Shown here piece by piece: positions 11,001 through 19,833 of a stretch of DNA of 64,000 nt. Made by a program: the position numbers and the translations under genes. Each line of letters begins with the position of its first letter. Positions within the stretch are counted from its first letter, which is position 1. The notes beneath the pieces were generated by a model. That model did not search any database and was not told where the DNA came from. It saw nothing but the letters and a program-made list of their open reading frames with translations. Source of the DNA: an uncultured Clostridia bacterium (GTDB lineage Bacteria; Bacillota; Clostridia; TANB77; CAG-508); contig CANQVF010000003.1 of NCBI GenBank assembly GCA_947627185.1, forward strand, positions 1 to 64,000. The letters run 5' to 3'.

Positions 11001-14000
11001 ACTGATGCTGAAAAATGTCCAATAGATTATGTCGAAAAATTACAATTCAAATTTAAAGTTCATGTAGATGGATATGATGACCAAATTATTACATTAAGTG
11101 CTGATCGTAATGAAGCAGACACTGGTTGGATTTGGGAGAGTGAAAACTTAGCATATTCTTGGAGTTTTGATAAAGAAGCTCCTAAATATAGTATAGAAGA
11201 AATTGATATTCCAGATGGAGTAGAATTTGATAGAATAGATGAAGCTCATAGTACTATAACAGATGCCACAGAGATTGATCAAGCAAATAAAAGAATTTCA
11301 GGACAAATAGTTGAAAATACAGTATTAGATACAAATCTTAAAGTAACTGAAAATGCATTTATAAATAAAGCAGTAGAACACGTTGGATTTTTAAGAATTG
11401 ATAAAAAAGTTACACCAGATGGAGTTTTAAAAGGAAAAGAATTCAAATTTGATGTAACTTTAACAGGAACATTTACTTATGGATCAGAAACTATAAATAA
11501 TAATAGTTATATAATAAAAGATGTTGTAGTAAAAGGTGGAGAATCTGTAACATTAGGTCCAATTACATGGTATGGACCAGCAGAAGGACCAAAATATGTT
11601 GTAAAAGAGCAACCATCAGATATAGCAGAAGTAACATCTATGCAAAATGATACTGGAATTATAAAAGAAGGTAGAGAAGAAGAAGCAACTGTTGCAACTA
11701 TTACAAATGGACCTACAAAAGTTGGTGGATACCTAGAAATTACAAAACAAATGGATGGTGATTTTTCTAATGATGAAACATTTAAATTTGAAGTAAAAAT
11801 AGGAAATAATCCTTCATATGTAGTTTCATTAAAAGCTAACGAAGTTTACAAATCAGATTATATTGAATGGTATGCTGCAGAACCAGCACCAACTTATGAA
11901 GTAAAAGAAATAGAAATACCTGAAACTTGTCAATTGATAGAAATTACAAATGAAAAAGGTACTTTATCTGCAAATAATACAGTTCAAGTAGTAGCTATAA
12001 ATAAGGAAACAGAAAAATCAGGAAGCTTTAAACTTACAAAACAAATTGTTCCAAGTAAATTTATAGATACAGCTGAAAATCAAGAATTCGAATTTAGAAT
12101 TAGAATTTCAGGAACATTTATGATAGATGGAACAAAATATTATGAAGAAGATGGAGATTATGAATATACAACAAAAATTTCAGTAGATGTATCAAAAACA
12201 CATGAAGCTTCATATGTTTCTCCAAAAATTACTTGGTGGGGAGATAATGCTCCAACAGTCACTGTTGAAGAAATTAACTTACCTAAAGGATGGACTGAAG
12301 TTGGTTCACCAAGTAATAATGGTGCAAGCTTAGTGGAAAATGATGAAATAGAAATAGTTGTATCAAACGAATTACCTGTTTATACAGAAATAGATTTAAC
12401 TATAGAACTTGCAGGTCAAGTTTGGGAAGATGTTCGTCAAGATTCTGGAAAGAATATGCCAGACTCTGTACCAAATGGTAAAATAGATAGTTCAGAATCT
12501 GGTGTTAAAGGTGTAGAAGTTTATGTATATAGAGTTGCAAGCGCAGGTTCTCAAGAAATTACTAGAACATTAGCAACTGGATATAAAGATAACTTAGAAA
12601 GTCCTTTAGAATTTCCAATAATAACTTCTTCAGCAGGTGATTGGAAAGCACCAAGACTAGAAATATTATCAATGACGGAAGCTGAAAAATCAGCTGGAGC
12701 AACTACTGTAAGATATGATGTAGAATTTGTATATGATGGTCAAACATATGAACCAACAACATTCTTATCAAAGATGGGTAAAAATTCAGCAGGTTTAGAT
12801 GCTTATGTTGAAGGAAATGCTTCAGATTATATTAATGCTTCTTTAGAAGAAAGAGATAAATATGCCGATAAATCTATGGCGAAAGATTATGATAGAGATG
12901 TTGTAAACAGCAGAATTACAGAAATATATGGAAATACTGCTATAGATGGTAAAGGAGATACAGTAGGTACTGTATCAGGAGCTGAAGGAACAGCTAATAT
13001 ACAATATCAAGCAAAAGTTAATGAAAGTGAAGAAAAAAGAGTAAATTCTAAACTTGTAACTACTAATAGTGATGGTGTAGCTTACGACTTATTCAAAGCT
13101 ACAGCAAGAACATCTGTAGGAGGATTACAATATCCATTTGATAGTAGAATGCACCTAGAAAACTATGATATAACAATAACAGATAAAGGATTAAAACAAA
13201 AATATACTTATTCAGCAACTTATAATTATTGCTTACATATTAACTTAGGTTTAGTAAGAAGAACCGAAGCTGATGTTGAAGCAACAAAAGATTTATATTC
13301 AGCAAAAGTTTTAGTTGATGGAAAAGAATTAGATTATAGATTTAATGGTCTAAAAGATATTGGTGCAGATATGCTAAATAGACATGAAGTAATAGATGGA
13401 ATGCATATTTCATATGAATTAGGATTATACAAAACAGATTACTATTACAGAGCTGAAATGTATAAATCAAATTCTAAACTATATAATGCAGTAAACAATT
13501 TCTATAAATCTATAGGAAAAGCAATAGATGATTCAGAACTAGAAGTATATTTAACATATAAGCTTAACTTATATAATACATCTGGAAACTATGATGTTGC
13601 TATAAATTCAATTAACGACTACTATGATAGTTCTTTCGGAGCACCAATAAGCGAACCTGTTTCTAAGGTAGTAAATGGTGAATTGAAAGAAGTAGCAAAT
13701 GCATCTTACATGAAAGTGGGAGATACAAAAACAAATGTTAGTTGGGAAGTAACAGATAAAAATATAGATTCTTCAGATGGAAAATCATATAATAAAATGA
13801 CTACTAATTTAGATGGCTTAAGATTACCAAGTGGCGGTTATGCAGAAATATATGTAACATTTAATGTTAGAAAAGCTACAATAGATGGAGTAAAAAATGC
13901 AATTCAAATTGGAGATAAATCTAATATTGTAGAAATTGCAAATTACTCAACATATTATAAAGATGGAAGAATTGCTGGTAAGATAGACTTAGATTCTGCA

Positions 14001-16250
14001 CCAGACAATGTAAACATCAAAGAATATAATGAAAAAACTTGGTATGAAGATGATACAGATGCATCACCAGTACTAAACTTATCATTAAGTAAAGATGCTA
14101 GAACAATAAGTGGTATAGCTTGGGAAGATAACAAGGTAGACTTAACTACAGCAGTAGGTAATGGTATAAAAGATGAAAAAGAAGCCGTAATTGGTGGATT
14201 AACAACAGAACTTGTTGAAAAAGTAAGAGTAGCTGATAATGAATATGATTTCTTATGGCCAACTTCTGAAAGCTTGAATTGCTTAGGTGGAAAAACATTA
14301 GAAGAATTAGCAGGTTTTGCAAGTACAATAGAAACATCAAGAGGAAACACAGATGCTGGTGAATATAAATTTATAGGAGTTCCAACTGGTGAATATGTTG
14401 TAAGATTCTTATATGGTAATAATAAAGTTGAACTAGAAGATAAAACAAAAGTAACTTTGGAACCAGCTCAAGCATTAAATTCAGATGGAACATCATATTA
14501 TGTAAATGGAAATGTATATACAGCAAATTATGATGAAGATAAAGAAGGAGCTTTACCATCTGTATATAATGGTCAAGATTATAAATCAACAATTTATCAA
14601 GCAGGTGAAAATAAAGATACATTTAAAAATGAATATCATAATTTAAATGCAACAGGAGAAAATGTTGGTGGAGATTCAGATGCTAGAGATAGTGAAGCAA
14701 GAAGATTGGAAGTAATTGCTAATTCAGAAACAATTACAAATGTAAATGGAAATGTGTTATCAACAGCAAATGACATAAATGAAAAACATACAAAATTATA
14801 CAATGATTATAGTATGTTTGCAGATACAGCAAAAATCAACTTAGATATTGAATCTCAAGAAAAAGATGGAAAACTACAAGGAGTAAATTCAGTAGAAGTA
14901 CAAGGTACAATTTTAGAAAATGGTAGTGTAAAACTTGAAAAAGATTACAAAACTTATAACATAGAGAAAATAAACTTAGGTTTAATTGAAAGACCAGAAA
15001 ATGTTTTAATACTTGATAAAGAAATTAACGAAATAAAATTAACAACAAATGATAATAATTTGATATTTGATGCTATATATAATATAAGATATGAAGAAGC
15101 AAATTCAGTATCAGATAACGATATTGTAATTGGAAAAATTCCAGGTACAGAAAAGTACTTAATAGCAAAAGTAGAATTAGATACTGAAAGATCAATAGGA
15201 ATAGACCAATTACAAGCAATAAATAAAAATGAAGAAGAAAAAGTAAATGTAGAAGAAAATACAGGAACACAAAACTTCAGATTTATAAATGTAGATTCAG
15301 AAATACTTCAAGGTACTACTATTGAAATTAATTACTTAGTTACTGCATTGAATTTAAGTGAACAAGATTACACAAGTAAAGCTTTAGCTAACATATCAGA
15401 AATTGCTGATGCAAATAACACAACAATTAAACAAGAAATTAAAAAATATGCAGACACTGCTAAAACTGAAACAATTGATAAACTTGGTGAGTATATCGGT
15501 GAATCTTACTATACTGGAGTAGTAAATCCTGAGAATGAAACAATAGTTACTTCAAGAGTACGTCAAATAGTAGACTACACAGATAACGATTCTGTATTCT
15601 CAAGTGATTACAATACAGAAAGCAATCATATGTGGAGAAACACAACATTAACAGAATTAGCTGGTAGTGGATTTGAAGAAAACAGATTAGTTGATGCAAA
15701 TGTAATACCTGCATTCCAAAAAGTAGATTCAAAAGGTGTTCAATATGTAGTAAAACAAAAAGATGACTCAGTAGGTAATATAGTACAAAGAAATAACTTG
15801 TTATTGAGTGTTGATACTAAAGGTATAGAAGATGATAAATCTAATTCAGGATTTGAATCAGAATTAATACCATATACTTATAATGCAGAAAGTGAAACAC
15901 GTAACTATAATTCACAAATAGTATTAACATTAACAAAAACTGTTTCAGCACAAGATGATGCAAACGATTTAACTTACGATAACATTACAGAAATTGTTAA
16001 GTTAGAAAACTCTGTTGGTAGAAGAGATATTCTTACAGTAACTGGTAATGCAAACCCACAAATTGGAGAATTTAATGCATCTATTAAAGAAAGAGATGCA
16101 AGCGCAACAGAATTAATTACATTCACACCACCAACAGGTAATGAAGTTAAAGATACAATAATAGCACAAGTATTAATAGTTATAATAGCAGGTTTAGCAA
16201 TTGTTGTAACAGGTATTGTAATTATTAAGAAAAAAGTTTTAACTAAATAA
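8031..16250 (+). CDS. Giant adhesin-like surface protein: signal peptide, possible thioester domain, 8 tandem Cna_B-like repeats, SdrD_B-like domain, C-terminal TPPTG + TM anchor
   Basis: ATG 8031 behind GGGGTG RBS (the ORF-track start 7998 is inside the previous gene). Repeats of about 100-130 aa starting '[G]xLxIxK', with internal 'xxYEVKE' and ending 'xxxN'; C-terminal FTPPTG...IVIIKKKVLTK. Confidence 0.88.
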   Translation: MKKLNKKTISLFISIFLILNIILGYHALATTKTVVDETKKTETTTTTNANGESSTSTKSTDRGEIVGSEAKEATWNGYNMNSVVNNGHQFPEGALTFDDLSGHGDLLCSAHGMPLKGSGAPAYDSITEEVKGSSYDPNDVPDLTPYVTQAYYKKSPGYNTTPEEAFILAFAQCQDAAVYGEYTPAQNAWWNVRGGQMGGGAQGVSLSPVSSAYSSDLTQLAQSTVGNILETTLTGVVDEDVINPYKEYTDLNDIAKDFQKYILKAAKKADASQLEKEENGYFKLDYDPKWIEKENFTYNKKDYDLKNPTVRFEEATKVDTNIEVGYFAVDYVYDPVFSYITNMYIEINDPEHPVLELGKDFVIESEDKTAEEEQANRGMPFSKVPFKIILKNKYNGTKITNIHLDFEYTNSRASYNYFTGQMKDVYTDYKETTEIGENNEVKVKYEWEIKWGTLDSQVLAGDIQADIERFKDSLDRETTRDSKINIKKVIVDEEGKPIDIGEKDFFEFKLTVNGAEQNEAEKIRVKANSSADSKTYTWEKPENKDEAEKAPTFEVKEVNWPSYYDYVSISPDHGDLINGKTINVIATNRLKAQTGTLSIIKKAEKEGLTLVDGDDEFNFTVTITGKFKFNNGEYKEQSVDIPATITADGNPHLVIPEGMIKWYKDNAPSFEVKEKPSESPYVKEVSVVPSMGILTEEGVTVTAINTQLPEKGRVKIIKVLENATDFSREYLDTLVWKFKLNVSGYSEEIITLDKNNIEEILDGDNVVGYQWVGESSDYEWLTGKNPTYEIDEFDLPEGTSFVEDKSQQTGTLVAGDSPETVGVVTNTIVNVHEEKEGKLELTKKIAEKALRDKDFSFVVTVTGTFGYNGEPIKTQTIQLTNNSNNTKGYNELSDPEQYNDTEYVVIHVTEEGSDEANGLYGANKWDSNTIKWFGDAPRYEVKEVLLSDDINHTIAPSSGYLSDTDDTGLVKITAWNGHDKIGYLHISKTLTDAEKCPIDYVEKLQFKFKVHVDGYDDQIITLSADRNEADTGWIWESENLAYSWSFDKEAPKYSIEEIDIPDGVEFDRIDEAHSTITDATEIDQANKRISGQIVENTVLDTNLKVTENAFINKAVEHVGFLRIDKKVTPDGVLKGKEFKFDVTLTGTFTYGSETINNNSYIIKDVVVKGGESVTLGPITWYGPAEGPKYVVKEQPSDIAEVTSMQNDTGIIKEGREEEATVATITNGPTKVGGYLEITKQMDGDFSNDETFKFEVKIGNNPSYVVSLKANEVYKSDYIEWYAAEPAPTYEVKEIEIPETCQLIEITNEKGTLSANNTVQVVAINKETEKSGSFKLTKQIVPSKFIDTAENQEFEFRIRISGTFMIDGTKYYEEDGDYEYTTKISVDVSKTHEASYVSPKITWWGDNAPTVTVEEINLPKGWTEVGSPSNNGASLVENDEIEIVVSNELPVYTEIDLTIELAGQVWEDVRQDSGKNMPDSVPNGKIDSSESGVKGVEVYVYRVASAGSQEITRTLATGYKDNLESPLEFPIITSSAGDWKAPRLEILSMTEAEKSAGATTVRYDVEFVYDGQTYEPTTFLSKMGKNSAGLDAYVEGNASDYINASLEERDKYADKSMAKDYDRDVVNSRITEIYGNTAIDGKGDTVGTVSGAEGTANIQYQAKVNESEEKRVNSKLVTTNSDGVAYDLFKATARTSVGGLQYPFDSRMHLENYDITITDKGLKQKYTYSATYNYCLHINLGLVRRTEADVEATKDLYSAKVLVDGKELDYRFNGLKDIGADMLNRHEVIDGMHISYELGLYKTDYYYRAEMYKSNSKLYNAVNNFYKSIGKAIDDSELEVYLTYKLNLYNTSGNYDVAINSINDYYDSSFGAPISEPVSKVVNGELKEVANASYMKVGDTKTNVSWEVTDKNIDSSDGKSYNKMTTNLDGLRLPSGGYAEIYVTFNVRKATIDGVKNAIQIGDKSNIVEIANYSTYYKDGRIAGKIDLDSAPDNVNIKEYNEKTWYEDDTDASPVLNLSLSKDARTISGIAWEDNKVDLTTAVGNGIKDEKEAVIGGLTTELVEKVRVADNEYDFLWPTSESLNCLGGKTLEELAGFASTIETSRGNTDAGEYKFIGVPTGEYVVRFLYGNNKVELEDKTKVTLEPAQALNSDGTSYYVNGNVYTANYDEDKEGALPSVYNGQDYKSTIYQAGENKDTFKNEYHNLNATGENVGGDSDARDSEARRLEVIANSETITNVNGNVLSTANDINEKHTKLYNDYSMFADTAKINLDIESQEKDGKLQGVNSVEVQGTILENGSVKLEKDYKTYNIEKINLGLIERPENVLILDKEINEIKLTTNDNNLIFDAIYNIRYEEANSVSDNDIVIGKIPGTEKYLIAKVELDTERSIGIDQLQAINKNEEEKVNVEENTGTQNFRFINVDSEILQGTTIEINYLVTALNLSEQDYTSKALANISEIADANNTTIKQEIKKYADTAKTETIDKLGEYIGESYYTGVVNPENETIVTSRVRQIVDYTDNDSVFSSDYNTESNHMWRNTTLTELAGSGFEENRLVDANVIPAFQKVDSKGVQYVVKQKDDSVGNIVQRNNLLLSVDTKGIEDDKSNSGFESELIPYTYNAESETRNYNSQIVLTLTKTVSAQDDANDLTYDNITEIVKLENSVGRRDILTVTGNANPQIGEFNASIKERDASATELITFTPPTGNEVKDTIIAQVLIVIIAGLAIVVTGIVIIKKKVLTK

Positions 16251-16266
16251 TCTAAAATGTTAAAAT

Positions 16267-16302
16267 AAAAAAGCGGGAATTATAAAGATTTCCGCTTTTT
16301 TA
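16267..16302 (+). terminator. Rho-independent terminator after the giant surface-protein gene
   Basis: AAAAAGCGGGAA-ttataaaga-TTTCCGCTTTTTT. Confidence 0.8.
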
Positions 16303-16377
16303 AACTTCTTGCAAAATAAAAACATCTATGATAATATCAAAAAAATACATTAATAATGGTAGGAGATAAATTAAAAA

Positions 16378-16947
16378 ATGCATGAAATATTAAATAAATT
16401 TAAAGAAATACAAGAAAAAGAATATGAGTTTACTATAAAAAAGAAAATAGAAATATTACTATTGTTAATTGTATGTAGTGGTATATTTGGTTTTATATAT
16501 GAAATGCTTTTTTATAGAATAGACTTAGGCTATTTTGTTAAAAGAGGAACAACTTATGGACCATGGATACCAATATATGGTTTTGGTGGTTTATTTATAG
16601 TATTAATTGCTTATAGATTTAGAAAAAAACCATTATTAGTATTTTTGCTAAGTTTTCTAATATCTGGAATTTTAGAATTTTCAACAGGATATTTATTATT
16701 TCATATATCAAATTTAAGATTATGGGATTATAATACAGAGATATGGAATTGGGGAAATATTGGTGGATATGTTTGCTTTAGATCTGTTATGTTTTTTGGA
16801 CTTTCTGGTTTGCTTTTAATTTATGTTTTTATTCCTATAGTAAAGATTATAGCAAATAAAATTAATAAGACATTATTTTCACTTATATCCATAATTCCAG
16901 CAATTTTATTTTTAACAGATATGATAATTAGTAATTTATTAAAATAG
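16378..16947 (+). CDS. Putative ABC transporter permease family (DUF1113/CmpB-like) membrane protein
   Basis: Multi-TM; 'SGIFGFIYEMLFY...RGTTYGPWIPIYGFGG...LEFSTGYLL...LWDYN...GNIGGYVCFRSVMFFGLSGLLLIYV' resembles pfam06541. Confidence 0.7.
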   Translation: MHEILNKFKEIQEKEYEFTIKKKIEILLLLIVCSGIFGFIYEMLFYRIDLGYFVKRGTTYGPWIPIYGFGGLFIVLIAYRFRKKPLLVFLLSFLISGILEFSTGYLLFHISNLRLWDYNTEIWNWGNIGGYVCFRSVMFFGLSGLLLIYVFIPIVKIIANKINKTLFSLISIIPAILFLTDMIISNLLK

Positions 16948-16990
16948 TTGATAAGAAATAAAAACAAAAAATAATAAAAAGTAAATAATA

Positions 16991-17062
16991 AAAATAATAG
17001 CTAATCGAATTTGTGTTGAACCAGAATGGTGGTTACTTCAAATTCATAGCTATTATTTTTTA
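16991..17062. terminator. Long imperfect hairpin, likely bidirectional terminator between convergent genes
   Basis: AAAATAATAGCTAatcGAATTTG ... CAAATTCATAGCTATTATTTTTT with a nested AACC/GGTT hairpin. Confidence 0.7.
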
Positions 17063-17092
17063 TATTTTAATGAAATTTAGATTAATTTTTTA

Positions 17093-18163
17093 TTAATGTT
17101 TTTTTATTCTTATGTATAAATAAACTGATAAAGAACTTATAATTATGCTAAATGCAATAAGTAAGAAATATGGTTTATTGCTTCCAGTGTAAGGGAAATT
17201 TTTGTTTGAAGTTGTATTATCTTTTTCATTACTATATTTTATATTAGTACTTGAGTTATTATAATTATTGTTTAAATTAGCATTATTATGATAATTAGAA
17301 TTGTTATTAGTACTTGAATTATTATAACTATTGTTTAAATTAGCATTATTATGATAATTAGAATTGTTATTAGTACTTGAATTATTATAACTATTGTTTA
17401 AATTAGCATTATTATAATAACTAGAATTGTTATTAGTATTTGAGTTATTATAACTATTATTTAAATTAACATTATTATAATAATTAGAATTGTTATTAGT
17501 ACTTGAGTTATCATAACTATTGTTTGAATAAGCATTAGCATACGAATTAGAATAGCTATTAGTACTTGAGTTATTATAACTGTTATTTGAATAAGCATTA
17601 GCATACGAATTAGAATAGCTATTAGTATTTGAGTTATCATAACTGTTGTTTGAATAAGCATTAGCATAAGAATTAGAATTACTATTAGTGTTAGAATTAT
17701 TATTGTTAGCTTTTTCAATTTTTATAGTTTTACTTATGCCATCAATTTGTTCTTGTGAAAAAGTTATTTCATCATTAAGACTTATAAATTTAGCTTCTTC
17801 TAACTGAAAGTTTAAATAATTATTTTCAATATTACCTATTACTTCAAACTTAATTTTTAAGATATCAGTTCCCTCTTTCATTAAGTCAAAATATATGCAG
17901 GCTATTTTTTCATTATTTTCTGATACAAATAAATTTTTAGATTCACTTTCTATTAGTTTTAAATTTTCTGTATCATAATTAATTTTAAAACTTGCTCCAA
18001 CAATTTTTTCATTTAATTGTAGTGTTAATATTAATTCATCATTTAAATTTATATCTTTTGTTTTATCTAAATTCATATCCATATTAAATGCAACACTTAC
18101 AGTTGTTATGCATATTAATATAATACTTATCATAAAACATACTTTTTCTTTCAAAATTAACAT
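17093..18163 (-). CDS. Cohesin-domain surface protein with Asn/Ser/Tyr-rich repeat linker and sortase-like C-terminal signal (putative mini-scaffoldin)
   Basis: Cohesin-like beta-sandwich 'NDELILTLQLNEKIVGASFKINYDTENLKLIESESKNLF...ILKIKFEVIGNIE..LNFQLEEAKFIS' (about 17713-18073), seven 21-aa repeats, then FPYTG-SNKPYFLLIAFSIIISSLSVYLYIRIKKH. Confidence 0.75.
   Translation of the reverse strand: MLILKEKVCFMISIILICITTVSVAFNMDMNLDKTKDINLNDELILTLQLNEKIVGASFKINYDTENLKLIESESKNLFVSENNEKIACIYFDLMKEGTDILKIKFEVIGNIENNYLNFQLEEAKFISLNDEITFSQEQIDGISKTIKIEKANNNNSNTNSNSNSYANAYSNNSYDNSNTNSYSNSYANAYSNNSYNNSSTNSYSNSYANAYSNNSYDNSSTNNNSNYYNNVNLNNSYNNSNTNNNSSYYNNANLNNSYNNSSTNNNSNYHNNANLNNSYNNSSTNNNSNYHNNANLNNNYNNSSTNIKYSNEKDNTTSNKNFPYTGSNKPYFLLIAFSIIISSLSVYLYIRIKKH
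17247..17698 (-). repeat. Coding tandem repeat, about 7 units of 63 bp (21 aa, N/S/Y-rich)
   Basis: Units such as (Y/N)SNSYANAYSNNSYNNSSTNS and NSNYHNNANLNNSYNNSSTNN; adjacent 'gtacttga' starts at 17247 and 17310 are exactly 63 bp apart. Confidence 0.9.
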
Positions 18164-18169
18164 TTCCTC

Positions 18170-19678
18170 CTATCTTTTTAAAGCTTCTAAAAGCCATTTT
18201 CCACTATTTGATAATTCATCATTAGTCCAATCAGTTACTTTGTTTGTATTTTTTAATATGGCAGAGCTTTCATCTTTATTTGATAAATTCCAGCACATCC
18301 AACTTATATTATTTTTATTTAAAAAATCAATCCAAATATTACCTTCTGCTATATCTAAGTTTCCATTACCAGATGCATCGCTAATTCCGAATTCTGTTAC
18401 AAAGATAGGTAAATTCATATTTAAAGCAGAAATTGCTTTTTGTCTTAAATATTCTTTGTGTGTACCAGCATAGAAATGTAATGTATACATTATATTGTTA
18501 TATCCTGTAATTTGGTTTTGAGCCACTACATCTACATCTTGTGACCATGTAGGTGTTCCAACAATAATTATAGCATCATTATCTATATTTCTAATTTCTT
18601 TAATTAATTCTTCTGCATATGGTTTAATATCTCTTTCCCATTGAACATCTCCGTTTGGTTCATTACATATTTCGTATATTATATTGTCATAATCTTTATA
18701 CAAATTTGACATTTCTTTAAAGAAATTAATTGCAGAATCTTTATTTATGTTTGGATTTCCATCATTTAAAATATGCCAATCTATTATTACATATAAACCT
18801 GCATTTTTTGCATATTCAACTCCATTCTTAACAATTTCATGTAGTTGAGGAGTATATCCATCATTTGGATTAGAGTACATGGCAAGTCTAACAGCATTTA
18901 TTTGCCAATTATCTCTCATATAAATAAAAGCAGCTTGATTAACATATTGAGAAAACCATTGCAAACCATGTGTACTAATACCTTTTAATTGAAATTTATT
19001 TCCATTTTTATCTACTATATTAGTACCATTAACACATAATTTACCATGTATACCAACTGGTGTTAAAGATTCATTATTATTGTCATCTTGATTGTGTTCA
19101 TCATCAGGTATTACAGGAGTTTGTTCTTCAAAAGTTATATAATTATCATATAATTTACTAATAATTTGATTTTTAGATACTGATAAATAAGTGTTTATCA
19201 TTTTCATAATATCTTCAATATCTAAAAGATTATCATTGTTTTCAAGATTTCCAGCAAGTTTTTCTATTTGATTTAAATCTTGCTTTCCTAAAAAATTGTT
19301 TTGAATCATTAAAATATCATTAATATCACAAATAGAACCATCTTGATTTATATCACCATATAAGATAACTAAGTAATCTTCATCATTTACAGTTACATAA
19401 TCACCAGTTTTAACTAAGTCATTATTAGATAAACTAATAAAATTAGAAGATTTAATATCTTGTATTTTTGAATCGAATTCCATTAAATCTTCTTTTGTTA
19501 TTTTTCTTGAAATAATATTTTTTTCTAATAAAATATTTATTGTTTTTTGATTTTCAATTAAAGAGTTATAATATTTTACATCAACGATTTTACAGTCTAC
19601 AGCATAAATCTCAGTTGCTACAAGAAAAGATAAAATTATTATTGTAATTATTAAAAAAAGTAATAATACTTTTTTCAT
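18170..19678 (-). CDS. Secreted GH5-family endoglucanase (cellulase) with type I dockerin-like domain
   Basis: Start ATG 19678 with AAGGAGGT RBS (the ORF-track start 19744 is upstream). Dockerin-like 'GDINQDGSICDINDILMIQNNFLG...NNDNLLDIEDIMKMINTYL' (about 19184-19357); GH5 acid/base 'IYEICNEPNG' and nucleophile 'PIFVTEFG'. Confidence 0.88.
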   Translation of the reverse strand: MKKVLLLFLIITIIILSFLVATEIYAVDCKIVDVKYYNSLIENQKTINILLEKNIISRKITKEDLMEFDSKIQDIKSSNFISLSNNDLVKTGDYVTVNDEDYLVILYGDINQDGSICDINDILMIQNNFLGKQDLNQIEKLAGNLENNDNLLDIEDIMKMINTYLSVSKNQIISKLYDNYITFEEQTPVIPDDEHNQDDNNNESLTPVGIHGKLCVNGTNIVDKNGNKFQLKGISTHGLQWFSQYVNQAAFIYMRDNWQINAVRLAMYSNPNDGYTPQLHEIVKNGVEYAKNAGLYVIIDWHILNDGNPNINKDSAINFFKEMSNLYKDYDNIIYEICNEPNGDVQWERDIKPYAEELIKEIRNIDNDAIIIVGTPTWSQDVDVVAQNQITGYNNIMYTLHFYAGTHKEYLRQKAISALNMNLPIFVTEFGISDASGNGNLDIAEGNIWIDFLNKNNISWMCWNLSNKDESSAILKNTNKVTDWTNDELSNSGKWLLEALKR

Positions 19679-19833
19679 TGAAAAACCTCCTTTATAAAAA
19701 CAAATATCAACAATAATTATACCATAAATTGCTAAATTTTTCAAGTAATAGAGGCATTTTTAATGTTATTAGTAGTTCTATTTTAAAAAAATTTAAATAA
19801 AATTTAGTAATTACAAAAAGACTGGAGAATGTA

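Noticed and set aside
17247-17698. CRISPR-like regular repeat array
   Set aside because: The 63-bp period has no repeat/spacer alternation and stays in frame as an N/S/Y-rich protein repeat.
17461-17718. 85-aa minus-strand ORF inside the repeat region
   Set aside because: Alternative reading frame of the 63-bp coding repeats in the cohesin protein gene; no RBS or recognisable domain.
18108-18473. 121-aa plus-strand ORF
   Set aside because: Antisense to the well-supported GH5/cohesin operon; no RBS and no domain.
19679-19744. Extended N-terminus of the GH5 ORF
   Set aside because: AAGGAGGT RBS and signal peptide both support ATG 19678; the extension covers the RBS.
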